From an uncultured Flammeovirgaceae bacterium (GTDB lineage Bacteria; Bacteroidota; Bacteroidia; Cytophagales; Cyclobacteriaceae): a DNA stretch of 64,000 nucleotides. The position numbers and the translations under genes are program-made. Location of the stretch: contig CAKZYA010000002.1 of assembly GCA_937883755.1 (NCBI GenBank), forward strand, positions 186,001 to 250,000. Direction: 5' to 3'. Positions within the stretch are counted from its first letter, which is position 1; each line of letters begins with the position of its first letter. The notes under the pieces were generated by a model, which did no database searches, had not been told where the DNA came from, and saw nothing but the letters and a program-made list of their open reading frames with translations. Shown piece after piece: positions 42,599 to 50,237 of the stretch.

Positions 42599-43917
42599 GA
42601 TGCGACATGTTGTTTGCCAGCATTAAAAACTGCCAATACCCGCCCAGTAAGCGTTTTACCCCACCAGGGATGGTTGCTGGATTTAGATGGACTGGTTAAC
42701 TCATTGAACTCCCATTCAGTTGTGGGGTCAAACACGGTAAGGTTAGCCATTTCGCCCTCGGCAATTTTGGGTAGTGGCAACTTAAGCAGCTCGCGTGGGA
42801 TATGCGTACAACGGTCGAGAAGTGACCACCAGGGTAAGGCTTCGGAAACTACCTGAGTGAGGATAGGCAAGAACGTGGGTAAACCTAACATTCCAAATTC
42901 AGCCAAATCAAACTCACAGCGTTTGCTTTCAATATCCTGCGGCTGATGACTAGAGACAATCACGTCAATCGTTCCATCTTTTAACCCTTCTAGCAGGGCA
43001 AAGCGATCAGCTTCAGTACGCAGCGGTGGATTTACTTTGTAGTTGGTATCAAAATCAGCCAGTAGTTCGTCAGTCATCAATAGCTGGTGAGCCGCTACAT
43101 CGCAGGTAATGGTTAAGTCTTGTTGTTTCGCTTCGCGAATCAACGCTACGGATTCAGCAGCAGAAATATTGCTGAGATGCAAGCGGGGCGGATGGTCGTA
43201 GGCAAACTCACTAGCATACTGTAACAAACGAATGTGCTGCTCAACCACCAGTGTTTCCGATAAACTGGGCATCCCTTTGGTACCTAGCAGAGTGCTCTGC
43301 ACTCCTTCGTGCATTACCCCAAACTGAGTAAGTTGCGTATCTTCGGGACGATTAATCAGTAGCCCATCAAATTTTTGGGTATACTGCATAGCTTTTAACA
43401 ATACTTGCCGATGCGTGAGAGCGTTCAACCCATCAGAAAAAGCAACTGCCCCAGCCTGATGCAGATCAATCATTTCAGTAAGCTCCGTTCCTTGTGCCTG
43501 ACGAGTTACCGAAGCTAACGGATGAATTTTGACTAAATCCGGCGAGTGCCCTAGTAAATAGTGCACATCATTCTTGGTATCTACTACCGGGTCAGTATTG
43601 GGGAGGAGCGCTACTTCCGTAAATCCTCCAGCAGCAGCGGCTTGGCTACCGGAGTATAAATCCTCTTTGTGCTCCAGTCCGGGGTCACCAAAATGCGTTT
43701 GCATATCTAGCCAACCCATTGATACTAGTACTTCATCGCCCTCAATCACCCGATCTGCTTGGATGTCAGACCCAGCATCGCTTGCTGCTTCTAAGCGAGT
43801 GATTTTTCCGTTCTGAATGAGAAGATGAACCTGCTGCCGATGAAGTGGTGAGGAAGGCTCAAGAAGGGTAACAGACTTTAACCAGACGTTCATAGGAAGA
43901 TTGATGACTGCGGACAA
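42595..43917 (-). CDS. Dihydroorotase-like protein lacking key catalytic residues
   Basis: 440 residues, clear homologue of type I dihydroorotase, but the active site is altered. The metal motif D-x-H-x-H-x-R reads D71-M-Q73-T-H75-F-G77, so one His ligand and the substrate Arg are gone. The VH(A/C)ED motif reads NRPED (189-193), losing its His. The catalytic Asp of TDHAPH reads SSHQPQ (S323). FSDG (D162) and HLSN (H247) remain. It is probably non-catalytic, like PyrC' proteins that act as structural partners of aspartate transcarbamoylase. First gene of a coupled run with two DUF4199 and two GT2 genes. Confidence 0.85.
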   Translation of the reverse strand: MSAVINLPMNVWLKSVTLLEPSSPLHRQQVHLLIQNGKITRLEAASDAGSDIQADRVIEGDEVLVSMGWLDMQTHFGDPGLEHKEDLYSGSQAAAAGGFTEVALLPNTDPVVDTKNDVHYLLGHSPDLVKIHPLASVTRQAQGTELTEMIDLHQAGAVAFSDGLNALTHRQVLLKAMQYTQKFDGLLINRPEDTQLTQFGVMHEGVQSTLLGTKGMPSLSETLVVEQHIRLLQYASEFAYDHPPRLHLSNISAAESVALIREAKQQDLTITCDVAAHQLLMTDELLADFDTNYKVNPPLRTEADRFALLEGLKDGTIDVIVSSHQPQDIESKRCEFDLAEFGMLGLPTFLPILTQVVSEALPWWSLLDRCTHIPRELLKLPLPKIAEGEMANLTVFDPTTEWEFNELTSPSKSSNHPWWGKTLTGRVLAVFNAGKQHVAS

Positions 43918-43939
43918 AAATAGTGGTTTCTTGTTAATA

Positions 43940-44057
43940 GTCCACAGTCGACAGATTATAGTCCATGAACTTCTAGTTGAAGTAGATAGACAGCAATAAC
44001 AAGCAATACCAGCTAATGAGAATATGAATGTAGCACTGAGCGCTATTATCTGTGGAC
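43940..44057. repeat. 8-bp inverted repeat bounding an intergenic segment
   Basis: GTCCACAG (43940-43947) and CTGTGGAC (44050-44057) bracket most of the gap between the BatA-like and dihydroorotase-like genes. A direct repeat ATAGTCCA occurs twice at the left end. May be a small dispersed element; not an obvious terminator. Confidence 0.35.
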
Positions 44058-44077
44058 ATCTGACCGGTGAATGACAA

Positions 44078-46228
44078 CTAAAGAAATCGAATTAATAAGA
44101 TTTCTACTAGCAGGCATAGTAAAGCCAGCAGCAAAGCATACTTCCATAGAGACACCTCATCATTTTTAGATTGCATCAGAGCAGTAAAATCTTCTATGTC
44201 TTCAGCTTCATAGAGAGAAACCTGCTCCAGATTCGCAATACGCTGTTCCAGATCAGCCACCGTATACTGTTCAACCAGCGATTCGGCTTCGGTATTGTTA
44301 AATGACAAGGAAAGCAGCCTTTCTGCATTTTGAGTCGCATTAGCTGACTCTTCAGTACGCACTAGTTCGTAAAACCCAGCTTCAACCACATTCTGGGGTA
44401 CCTCCATCAACAGTCGTCCGTTAACTACCCGCTGCGCCGGAATTAGCTCTTGTTCGTCGCGCCGCAGTTTGTACAAATAGCGAGCCCCGCTGACTTCCTG
44501 GCTGGCCGAATCTAATAGGCGCGAGGCTTCCAACGTCACCGTATTTTCACCCATAGGATAATAGAGCGGTACGTCTAATGATTTACTCATGGAAGCCAGA
44601 CGATACATCACTGGCACAAAAATCGCGTGGCGGTACAGGCTGGTGAACTCCTGTCGCAGTGGCGTACTGAACACGAAAACCTGATCGCCCGAGGTAAACG
44701 GAGTTCGTAGCGATAGCAAATAGGGGTCGCCCGTTTTATAATTTAGCAGCGAATTGCCTCGCAGATTGTGGCTCACCAGTGGCACAGCAAAAGGCATATC
44801 AAAATTATCAGCCTGCCCCTCGAACATATTATCAAAGAAGGGATTAGCCAAATCAGGGTTTGCCAAGGTTACGGTTTGCACTCCGGTAGAATCCGTGTAC
44901 GTCTGGCGCTGAGCTGTCAGTGAAGCATTGCGGGTAATTTCGCTGAGGAAAGAAATATCGCCACTAGAAGGTAGAATAAATACCATGTGTCCTTCGTCTT
45001 CCAGAAACTCCCGAATGTAGGGCAGTAGCACCGCGGCATTCTGATTATCACCTTCTATCTCGTTCAGGATCAGCAAATTAGTATTATCCAACAGGCTGTA
45101 ATCCAGATTATTGATACTATACGACTGAAAGTTAAAAATACTTTCATTGGCGTATACCTTACCAACATTCGTGGCACTATTCATCCGGTTAGCTGCCAAA
45201 TCAGAAGTAATCTCCAGTACATTAATCTTATCGCCTAAATTGAGTGTAAAGAAAAACTCGTTATCAAAAGTCACCGGATAATCTTCAAAAACAATTCGAC
45301 ACTGGTTCTGCTGTTGAAGTGGGAAATTAAGTGGAAAGCTTACCGTACTGGTAGCGTAAGCGTTAATATCAACACTGCCGCTTCCCACTTGCTGCTCATT
45401 AATGAGCAGACGAATAATTAGATTTTCTACGGCTTCACTTCCCTCGTTACGCAAGGCTACTGCCAACTCATTTTCCTGCCCAGCCATCATAAATGGGTTT
45501 GCCAAATACATAGAATCTACAAACACATTGTGCCGATATGAAGATTGTACCGGAACCAGGTTGACTTGTAAAATAGTATCTTGACCTAGCTCATTCATTT
45601 CACCACTGGTTGACTTCTGAAAATCAGAAATCATATACACATCAGCCTGTTCAATCTTCTGACCTTGTAAACCAGCCAATTGTACATCACTCTGAATTTT
45701 CTGTAGAACTTCATCCATACTTCGGGAAACACCCGTGAGGGATACATTCGCAACTAGATCGGTAAGCTCTTCACTACTTTTGGGCACACGAGAAAAGCTG
45801 CCAAAACCATTGGTGAGCAGCTTATACTGGGTATTGCGCGGATAGTAAGCAGCAATTTCGTCCACAAAGCTTACTCCCTGATCAATACCTCGCACTCCAC
45901 TAGACAGTTCCGAAGACATGCTGAGTGAATTATCCAGATAAAGATATACCAATGGATTATCGCCTAATCCTGACTCCTCACTATCATCATCAGACAGATA
46001 GGGTTGAGCGAAGGTTAGCACTAGAAAAGTAATGAATGCCAAACGCGCTAACAAAATCAGTAAATGCTTGACTTTTAGCTTAGAGGTGGTTGTTTCCTTG
46101 ACGTTCTTCAGAAACTGATTGTTACTGAAGTATATTTTTTTAGTACGCCGAAAATTAAACAGATGGATAATAATCGGAATAGCCAATGCTAATAAGCCCC
46201 ACAAAAACGACGGATAGACAAAGCTCAT
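44078..46228 (-). CDS. BatA-domain membrane protein with vWA-like region
   Basis: 716 residues. N-terminal BatA/aerotolerance-type domain: SFLWGLLALAIPIIIHLFNF, then RRTKKIYFSNNQFLK and a second helix LARLAFITFLVLTFAQPYLS. A von Willebrand A-like domain follows (VYLYLDNSLSMSS carries a D-x-S-x-S MIDAS start). The C-terminus has one more helix (YALLLALLCLLVEILLIRFL). Typical of Bacteroidota; the true Bat operon is absent, so role is likely envelope-related but unproven. Three bp downstream of kdsC. Confidence 0.85.
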   Translation of the reverse strand: MSFVYPSFLWGLLALAIPIIIHLFNFRRTKKIYFSNNQFLKNVKETTTSKLKVKHLLILLARLAFITFLVLTFAQPYLSDDDSEESGLGDNPLVYLYLDNSLSMSSELSSGVRGIDQGVSFVDEIAAYYPRNTQYKLLTNGFGSFSRVPKSSEELTDLVANVSLTGVSRSMDEVLQKIQSDVQLAGLQGQKIEQADVYMISDFQKSTSGEMNELGQDTILQVNLVPVQSSYRHNVFVDSMYLANPFMMAGQENELAVALRNEGSEAVENLIIRLLINEQQVGSGSVDINAYATSTVSFPLNFPLQQQNQCRIVFEDYPVTFDNEFFFTLNLGDKINVLEITSDLAANRMNSATNVGKVYANESIFNFQSYSINNLDYSLLDNTNLLILNEIEGDNQNAAVLLPYIREFLEDEGHMVFILPSSGDISFLSEITRNASLTAQRQTYTDSTGVQTVTLANPDLANPFFDNMFEGQADNFDMPFAVPLVSHNLRGNSLLNYKTGDPYLLSLRTPFTSGDQVFVFSTPLRQEFTSLYRHAIFVPVMYRLASMSKSLDVPLYYPMGENTVTLEASRLLDSASQEVSGARYLYKLRRDEQELIPAQRVVNGRLLMEVPQNVVEAGFYELVRTEESANATQNAERLLSLSFNNTEAESLVEQYTVADLEQRIANLEQVSLYEAEDIEDFTALMQSKNDEVSLWKYALLLALLCLLVEILLIRFL

Positions 46229-46231
46229 ATG

Positions 46232-46714
46232 TTAGCTAATTGGGAAATAACGGTCTACTAATTCTCGGAAACAAGCGTCACCACCCCGCCGTTCCAAGAT
46301 AATGTCGGCAATTTCCTTGATCGCTGGAGAAGCATCCGAGGGGCAAGCCGCGATACCTGCCTTTTGCATTACCTCCCGGTCATTAATATCATCACCCATG
46401 AACAGTATTTCCGAGTATTGAATGCCCAACGTTTCCATCCAACCTTCTAGTATCTGGGTTTTAGGATCATCACCTACGTAGCAGTATTCTACTCCTAACA
46501 TCTGAGCTCGGTGTTCTACAGTATGGGTACTGTGACTGGCACTAATAAATGCCACGGGCATACCTCGTCGATTAAGCCGTTTGATTGCCATCCCATCTTT
46601 AGAATTATATTTCTTAAAGGCATCTCCTTTCTCAGTAATATAAATTCCACCATCAGTGAGCGTACCGTCAACGTCCAGAACAATTAAGCGAATCTTACTA
46701 GGATCAATATTCAT
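46232..46714 (-). CDS. kdsC: KDO-8-phosphate phosphatase, HAD family
   Basis: 160 residues, standard for the cap-less HAD subgroup that forms tetramers. RLIVLDVDGTLTDGGIYI holds nucleophile D14 and D16; FISASHS is motif II; GDDINDREVMQKAGIAACPS is motif IV followed by the family's AxxS segment. It removes phosphate from KDO-8-P during lipopolysaccharide core synthesis. The family also includes sialic-acid-pathway enzymes. Its neighbours fit envelope biogenesis, and the BatA-like gene starts 3 bp later. Confidence 0.9.
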   Translation of the reverse strand: MNIDPSKIRLIVLDVDGTLTDGGIYITEKGDAFKKYNSKDGMAIKRLNRRGMPVAFISASHSTHTVEHRAQMLGVEYCYVGDDPKTQILEGWMETLGIQYSEILFMGDDINDREVMQKAGIAACPSDASPAIKEIADIILERRGGDACFRELVDRYFPIS

Positions 46715-46738
46715 AATTATTAGGGTTTAGGAAATGGG

Positions 46739-46781
46739 TATTGGGTTTTATATTTCAATCCCTAATTCCCAACACCCAATA
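46739..46781. repeat. TTGGGT-type inverted repeat
   Basis: TATTGGGT (46739-46746) and ACCCAATA (46774-46781) are perfect 8-bp arms, 27 nt apart. The surrounding text (GGGTATTGGGTTTTA, CCCTAATTCCCAACACCCAA) is the kind of low-complexity string scattered between genes in Bacteroidota; a related phrase follows the 7-bp tandem array at 38896. Confidence 0.6.
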
Positions 46782-46862
46782 TAGTATTGCCTAAATGAAT
46801 TAGTAACGATGGGATGCTCTTTTCTAAATTCTGTACGAATCGTCTGATTTTTTCTTTCTTGG

Positions 46863-47612
46863 CTACAAAACTGCGCCTACCGATTTGCCGATGGGCAGAA
46901 AGTTTTCACCAACTTCAACGTCTTCGGTATTGTACGAGCGTATGTGCCGTTTATTCACAATGTACGATTTATGAATGCGAACAAAGTCGGAAGGTAGTTC
47001 TTTCAAGGCTTGTTTGAGGCTAGCGTAGCGAATAAGCTTTTGTTGATCGGTGGTATGATAGGTAATATAGTTACCTAGCCCCTCAATAAACAGGATTTGC
47101 TCCGACTGCAGCCGAAATATCCGCTTATCAGCCTTAATCTCAATGACTGTCTGAGCGGTAAGTAACTGATTCTTTTTTCGTTCCTCCCAATAAAGGGTCA
47201 GTATTTTGAATGCTGAAACGAACAACACAGTAGAGTTAATTAGAATTACCCCTCGCATGATCGGCCAGACTTCTAGCAATTCGCTAATCGTCCATCCTGA
47301 GTTACCTTCGTAAAAATAATGACTGATTACTCGCTGCAAAATACCACATATCAGTATCAATGACCCATACTGAAGTCCAAAGCGGAGATATTTTTCTCGA
47401 AGTAAGCTACGGGGAATCAGCACGTAAATAGTGAGATACACCGCTGAGATACGCAGTGGCAGCAAGACAAACTCCAAGAAAAACGAATCGTAGTAGTTTT
47501 CGTTGTAGCTCCAAATAAAACCAAAACTCACAAAATACCCTAGCCAAAACAGCACGTGGGTGAGTATACGCGAACCAAATAAATAGTAGCTTCTCGATTC
47601 TAATTTACTCAT
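46863..47612 (-). CDS. Membrane-anchored LytTR transcriptional regulator
   Basis: 249 residues. Four membrane helices (about 15-35, 44-64, 76-97, 117-140) of the type seen in LytS-like histidine kinases of Bacteroidota, then a short helix and a LytTR DNA-binding domain (about 152-249): IEIKADKRIFRLQSEQILFI, EGLGNYITYHT, FVRIHKSYIVNKRHI, PIGKS. There is no receiver or kinase domain, so signal and output are fused in one protein. Likely binds promoter repeats while tethered to the membrane. Divergent from the PDZ-hydrolase gene, 96 bp away, a possible target. Confidence 0.87.
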   Translation of the reverse strand: MSKLESRSYYLFGSRILTHVLFWLGYFVSFGFIWSYNENYYDSFFLEFVLLPLRISAVYLTIYVLIPRSLLREKYLRFGLQYGSLILICGILQRVISHYFYEGNSGWTISELLEVWPIMRGVILINSTVLFVSAFKILTLYWEERKKNQLLTAQTVIEIKADKRIFRLQSEQILFIEGLGNYITYHTTDQQKLIRYASLKQALKELPSDFVRIHKSYIVNKRHIRSYNTEDVEVGENFLPIGKSVGAVL

Positions 47613-47708
47613 ATCCTGAATATAAGGACGATCGTATAAAAATACGTTCTATTGACATAAAAAGCCCCCACAATGGGGGATAAATGCCTATGCTTGCCCG
47701 AAAAACGC

Positions 47709-49019
47709 ATGAAGTATTTCTTTTCTTATCTGGCAACCGCTTTACTTTTAATTTCACCAGTTTACAGTCAAGAACTTGGGAGAAGAGCTAGTTGGCAAGC
47801 CCGAATTAGCTATCCCGATGGAGGTAATCCCGGAGCGATTGTGCAAAGTATAGAACCAGATTCGCCGCTAGAAAAAGCTGGATTGCAACCGGGCGACAAA
47901 ATTATCCGAGTAAATGGGAAATTGGCAAAAGATGCCGAAGCCTGGACGGAAATTACCTACTCACTTCGAGCGGACACACCAATTCATGTCCTATTCAAAC
48001 GAGGAGCAGATGAAAAAACCCTCACCGTAAATCTAGAAGGACGAACGAAAGAGCAACATACCGGATTAGATACTTACTATGAATCGATACTAAATGACTA
48101 CGGACTACGACAACGAGTTATAATCACCAAACCTCAGCGAGAGGGCAAACTACCAGCTATGTTTTTTATCGGTGGATTGAGTTGTTCTAGTTTGGAGCTA
48201 CCATCTAGCTCCACCAGTAATTGGGCGAAGGTAATTAGAGCTTTGGTGGAAGAAACGAATATAGTAGTGATGCGGGTGGAAAAAGTAGGAGTAGGTGACA
48301 GCGAGGGAGATTGTTCCCAAACTGACTTCCATACCGAAGTGGCGGGTTACCGCGCTGCTTTGCAAGCACTGAAGCAAAAACCCTACGTGGATACCACTCA
48401 AATTATTATTTATGGCTCTAGCATGGGCAGTGCTATTGCTCCTACCTTAGCCAATGAGTTTAATCTGAAAGGAGTGATCTCTGATGGTACTTTTTTCAAA
48501 ACCTGGTACGAGCATATGCTGGATATTGAACGGCGCATTCGGCAAATGGAAGGTGATTCAGAAGCAGAGATTGTCCGCAAAATGAATGATATCTACATTC
48601 CTTTATATCACGGAATGTTGATTGAAAAGAAAACCTACGCCGAAGTAATTAATGAGTATCCGGCTTTGGCAGAGTATAATTATCATGCTCCCGCACATAT
48701 GTATGGCCGCCCGGTAGCCTACTATCATCAACTACAAGATTTCAATCTAGCTAAGGGCTGGGAAGAACTAAAAGCCCCAGTACGGATTATGCGCGGTACT
48801 AATGACTGGATTATGTCGGCTTACGATAACGAAATGATTATGCAAGTATTAGAAAGAAATGGTCATCAGGATCACGAACTTTATCAATTTCCAGGTCTCG
48901 ATCACTGGAACACTATTCACCAGACCCCTACTGACTCGTACTTAGGTAAACCTGGCGAATGGGATGAGAAAATCAGCAGTATTCTGGTTGAGTGGACCAA
49001 AGAGTTAATTACCAAATAG
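47709..49019 (+). CDS. Secreted PDZ-alpha/beta-hydrolase
   Basis: About 436 residues from the ATG at 47709, which starts the signal peptide MKYFFSYLATALLLISPVYS; an ATG at 47673 adds 12 non-signal residues. Residues about 30-115 are a PDZ domain (SIEPDSPLEKAGLQPGDKII, VNGKLAKDAEAW). The rest is an alpha/beta hydrolase: nucleophile in YGSSMGSAIAP, acid near GTNDWIMS and His in FPGLDHWNTIH. PDZ plus hydrolase on one chain is unusual; it might recruit a peptide-ended substrate. The gene is divergent from a membrane-bound LytTR regulator. Confidence 0.85.
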   Translation: MKYFFSYLATALLLISPVYSQELGRRASWQARISYPDGGNPGAIVQSIEPDSPLEKAGLQPGDKIIRVNGKLAKDAEAWTEITYSLRADTPIHVLFKRGADEKTLTVNLEGRTKEQHTGLDTYYESILNDYGLRQRVIITKPQREGKLPAMFFIGGLSCSSLELPSSSTSNWAKVIRALVEETNIVVMRVEKVGVGDSEGDCSQTDFHTEVAGYRAALQALKQKPYVDTTQIIIYGSSMGSAIAPTLANEFNLKGVISDGTFFKTWYEHMLDIERRIRQMEGDSEAEIVRKMNDIYIPLYHGMLIEKKTYAEVINEYPALAEYNYHAPAHMYGRPVAYYHQLQDFNLAKGWEELKAPVRIMRGTNDWIMSAYDNEMIMQVLERNGHQDHELYQFPGLDHWNTIHQTPTDSYLGKPGEWDEKISSILVEWTKELITK

Positions 49020-49388
49020 AGACTTAAATGGCATCGTAATACCCACCTTTAGGTATCATTTCTTCTATGTAATAAAAACGAAGCTTTCCCGTACGAAATC
49101 ATTTTAGCCTTTACTGAGTTTATAGTATATTCGTATCTGGAAATTTATAAGAAGGTGCAGGACTGTGCATCCGTTCTTTTACATACTGAAGATTACCCGC
49201 TTGAGTCTAATCTCGTTTTCTAAATCCAACACTTAGACCAATACCGAGCCAGTTTGCTACCAAAACCGGGCCTCACCCCAACTTACACGTTGGGGCAACC
49301 CGTTTTCACGGGTTGTTAACAGTGGAGGGTTGCGATGGCGTAACAGCTCAAATCCTGTTTATTATGGGATTTAGTAAAACCGACAGGC
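49020..49388. other. Intergenic region, 369 bp, with a hairpin doublet
   Basis: The left two-thirds shows nothing recognisable. The right part (49270-49390) is richer in G and C and holds two abutting hairpins and further short palindromes, unlike its AT-rich surroundings. Confidence 0.5.
49276..49315. repeat. Two abutting 7-bp hairpins, REP-like
   Basis: CCCCAAC-TTACAC-GTTGGGG (49276-49295) is followed without a gap by CAACCCG-TTTTCA-CGGGTTG (49296-49315). Both have perfect 7-bp stems and 6-nt loops. No T-run follows. The layout is that of REP/BIME-type mobile repeats or the end of a transposon. Confidence 0.65.
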
Positions 49389-49973
49389 TCAAGTTGGGTT
49401 TTTTTCCAAACTTTCTTTCCGGCTTTCTTGCAGTCTTTTAGTTTCTTGTAAAGCCTCCTTTACCGAAACCCGTTCGCCATCTACTTTCGCTACTACAAAT
49501 GCATCCTGGATGCCCATTTGCTGAATATCCTTCTGAAAAGCCAAAGCTTTGGGTAAATCTCGGAATTTCCCCAGCGTGTACTGGTCTAGTGGCCCATTGT
49601 AATCAATGTTCATCTTCACCAAATCTTCCTGATAATCAGCTAGATCAAAGTGCTCAAACGCTCCAATTTGCACTTCGTAGAACACTCCAGTATAGTAGGG
49701 TGAAAGCTCCAGTAATAAATCATTTACCCGGTATAAGCTATCAATCTGTTCTTTCAGATAATAATTTTGGGCTTCAGCCCGCTGTAATGACTTTTGTACT
49801 TGAGGCCAACGACCAAACAACGGCGTAAAGAATTCTATAAATATCAAGTAACCGATTAACAACAGAATAAGTCCTCCACTAAATATCAGCCCCTGTTTGA
49901 GCAGTCTATTATGTTGCTGTACCCGACTTTTTTGTTTACTAACTTGCTGAAATTGTTCGGCGAGGGTTTCCAT
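49389..49973 (-). CDS. Membrane protein with coiled coil and SPOR-like C-terminus
   Basis: 194 residues. Cytoplasmic basic N-terminus, one TM helix at about 29-48 (IFSGGLILLLIGYLIFIEFF), coiled coil at about 58-90 (QVQKSLQRAEAQNYYLKEQI), then VFYEVQIGAFEHFDLADYQE and DAFVVAKVDGERV, which follow the SPOR pattern (V-Q-I/V-G-A-F ... A-F-V-V-A). SPOR domains bind denuded peptidoglycan at division sites, so a septal or cell-wall role is plausible. Divergent from the trp leader region. Confidence 0.75.
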   Translation of the reverse strand: METLAEQFQQVSKQKSRVQQHNRLLKQGLIFSGGLILLLIGYLIFIEFFTPLFGRWPQVQKSLQRAEAQNYYLKEQIDSLYRVNDLLLELSPYYTGVFYEVQIGAFEHFDLADYQEDLVKMNIDYNGPLDQYTLGKFRDLPKALAFQKDIQQMGIQDAFVVAKVDGERVSVKEALQETKRLQESRKESLEKNPT

Positions 49974-50019
49974 ACACTAAATTAAACTTTGTGGTTAATC
50001 GCTGCACTTGAGCAGATTA

Positions 50020-50054
50020 TCGGATAAATTTACGCTTCTATTTGTATTATCCGA
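50020..50054. promoter_or_regulatory. Inverted repeat overlapping the trp promoter
   Basis: TCGGATAA (50020-50027) and TTATCCGA (50047-50054) are perfect 8-bp arms 19 nt apart. They bracket and overlap the -33 TTTG of the trp promoter, a suitable place for an operator. Arm spacing centre to centre is 27 bp. Confidence 0.5.
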
Positions 50055-50071
50055 ACTGACGTTTATATTTG
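50041..50071 (+). promoter_or_regulatory. Bacteroidota-type promoter of the trp operon
   Basis: TTTG (50041-50044), 19-nt spacer, TATATTTG (50064-50071). Both elements match the consensus TTTG/TAnnTTTG exactly. Transcription should begin at about 50076-50079, just before the leader peptide. Confidence 0.85.
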
Positions 50072-50100
50072 TCGCAGAAATGAATACACAAAAAATCAAT

Positions 50101-50145
50101 ATGTCTACTTTCTGGTGGTGGCGCGTAAAAATCTCTTTCGCGTGA
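50101..50145 (+). CDS. trpL: trp leader peptide with three consecutive Trp codons
   Basis: Fourteen codons, MSTFWWWRVKISFA, then TGA. Three TGG codons in a row at 50113-50121. An in-frame ATG at 50080 would add MNTQKIN; that upstream start shares the 12 bases ATGAATACACAA with the start of trpE at 50238. With transcription predicted at about 50076-50079, the ATG at 50101 has the more usual leader length. Too short for normal gene calling. Its role is to let the ribosome sense charged tRNA-Trp: stalling at the Trp codons favours the antiterminator, and finishing the peptide favours the terminator. Confidence 0.9.
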   Translation: MSTFWWWRVKISFA

Positions 50146-50190
50146 ACCAGAGGTAATATATTGTCAAAATAACTTAATAATAGCCTACTG
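50113..50190 (+). promoter_or_regulatory. Attenuator pairing regions 1-3 of the trp leader
   Basis: Region 1:2 pairs TGGT (50116-50119) with ACCA (50146-50149) and CGCG (50122-50125) with CGCG (50139-50142). Region 2:3, the antiterminator, pairs CAGAGG (50148-50153) with CCT-A-CTG (50184-50190), one bulged A. The two are mutually exclusive, and 2:3 uses up the 5' arm of the terminator. A ribosome held at the TGG codons covers the 1:2 arm and so frees region 2. Pairings were derived by eye. Confidence 0.75.
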
Positions 50191-50213
50191 TTTACGCAGT
50201 AGGCTTTTTTTTT
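50182..50213 (+). terminator. trp attenuator terminator
   Basis: AGCCTACTG (50182-50190), loop TTTACG, CAGTAGGCT (50197-50205): a perfect 9-bp stem followed by a T-run of nine (50205-50213). It ends 24 bp before the trpE start, so unless it is prevented from forming it should stop transcription before trpE. Confidence 0.92.
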
Positions 50214-50237
50214 ACACCAACGCAACAATACACTGAT

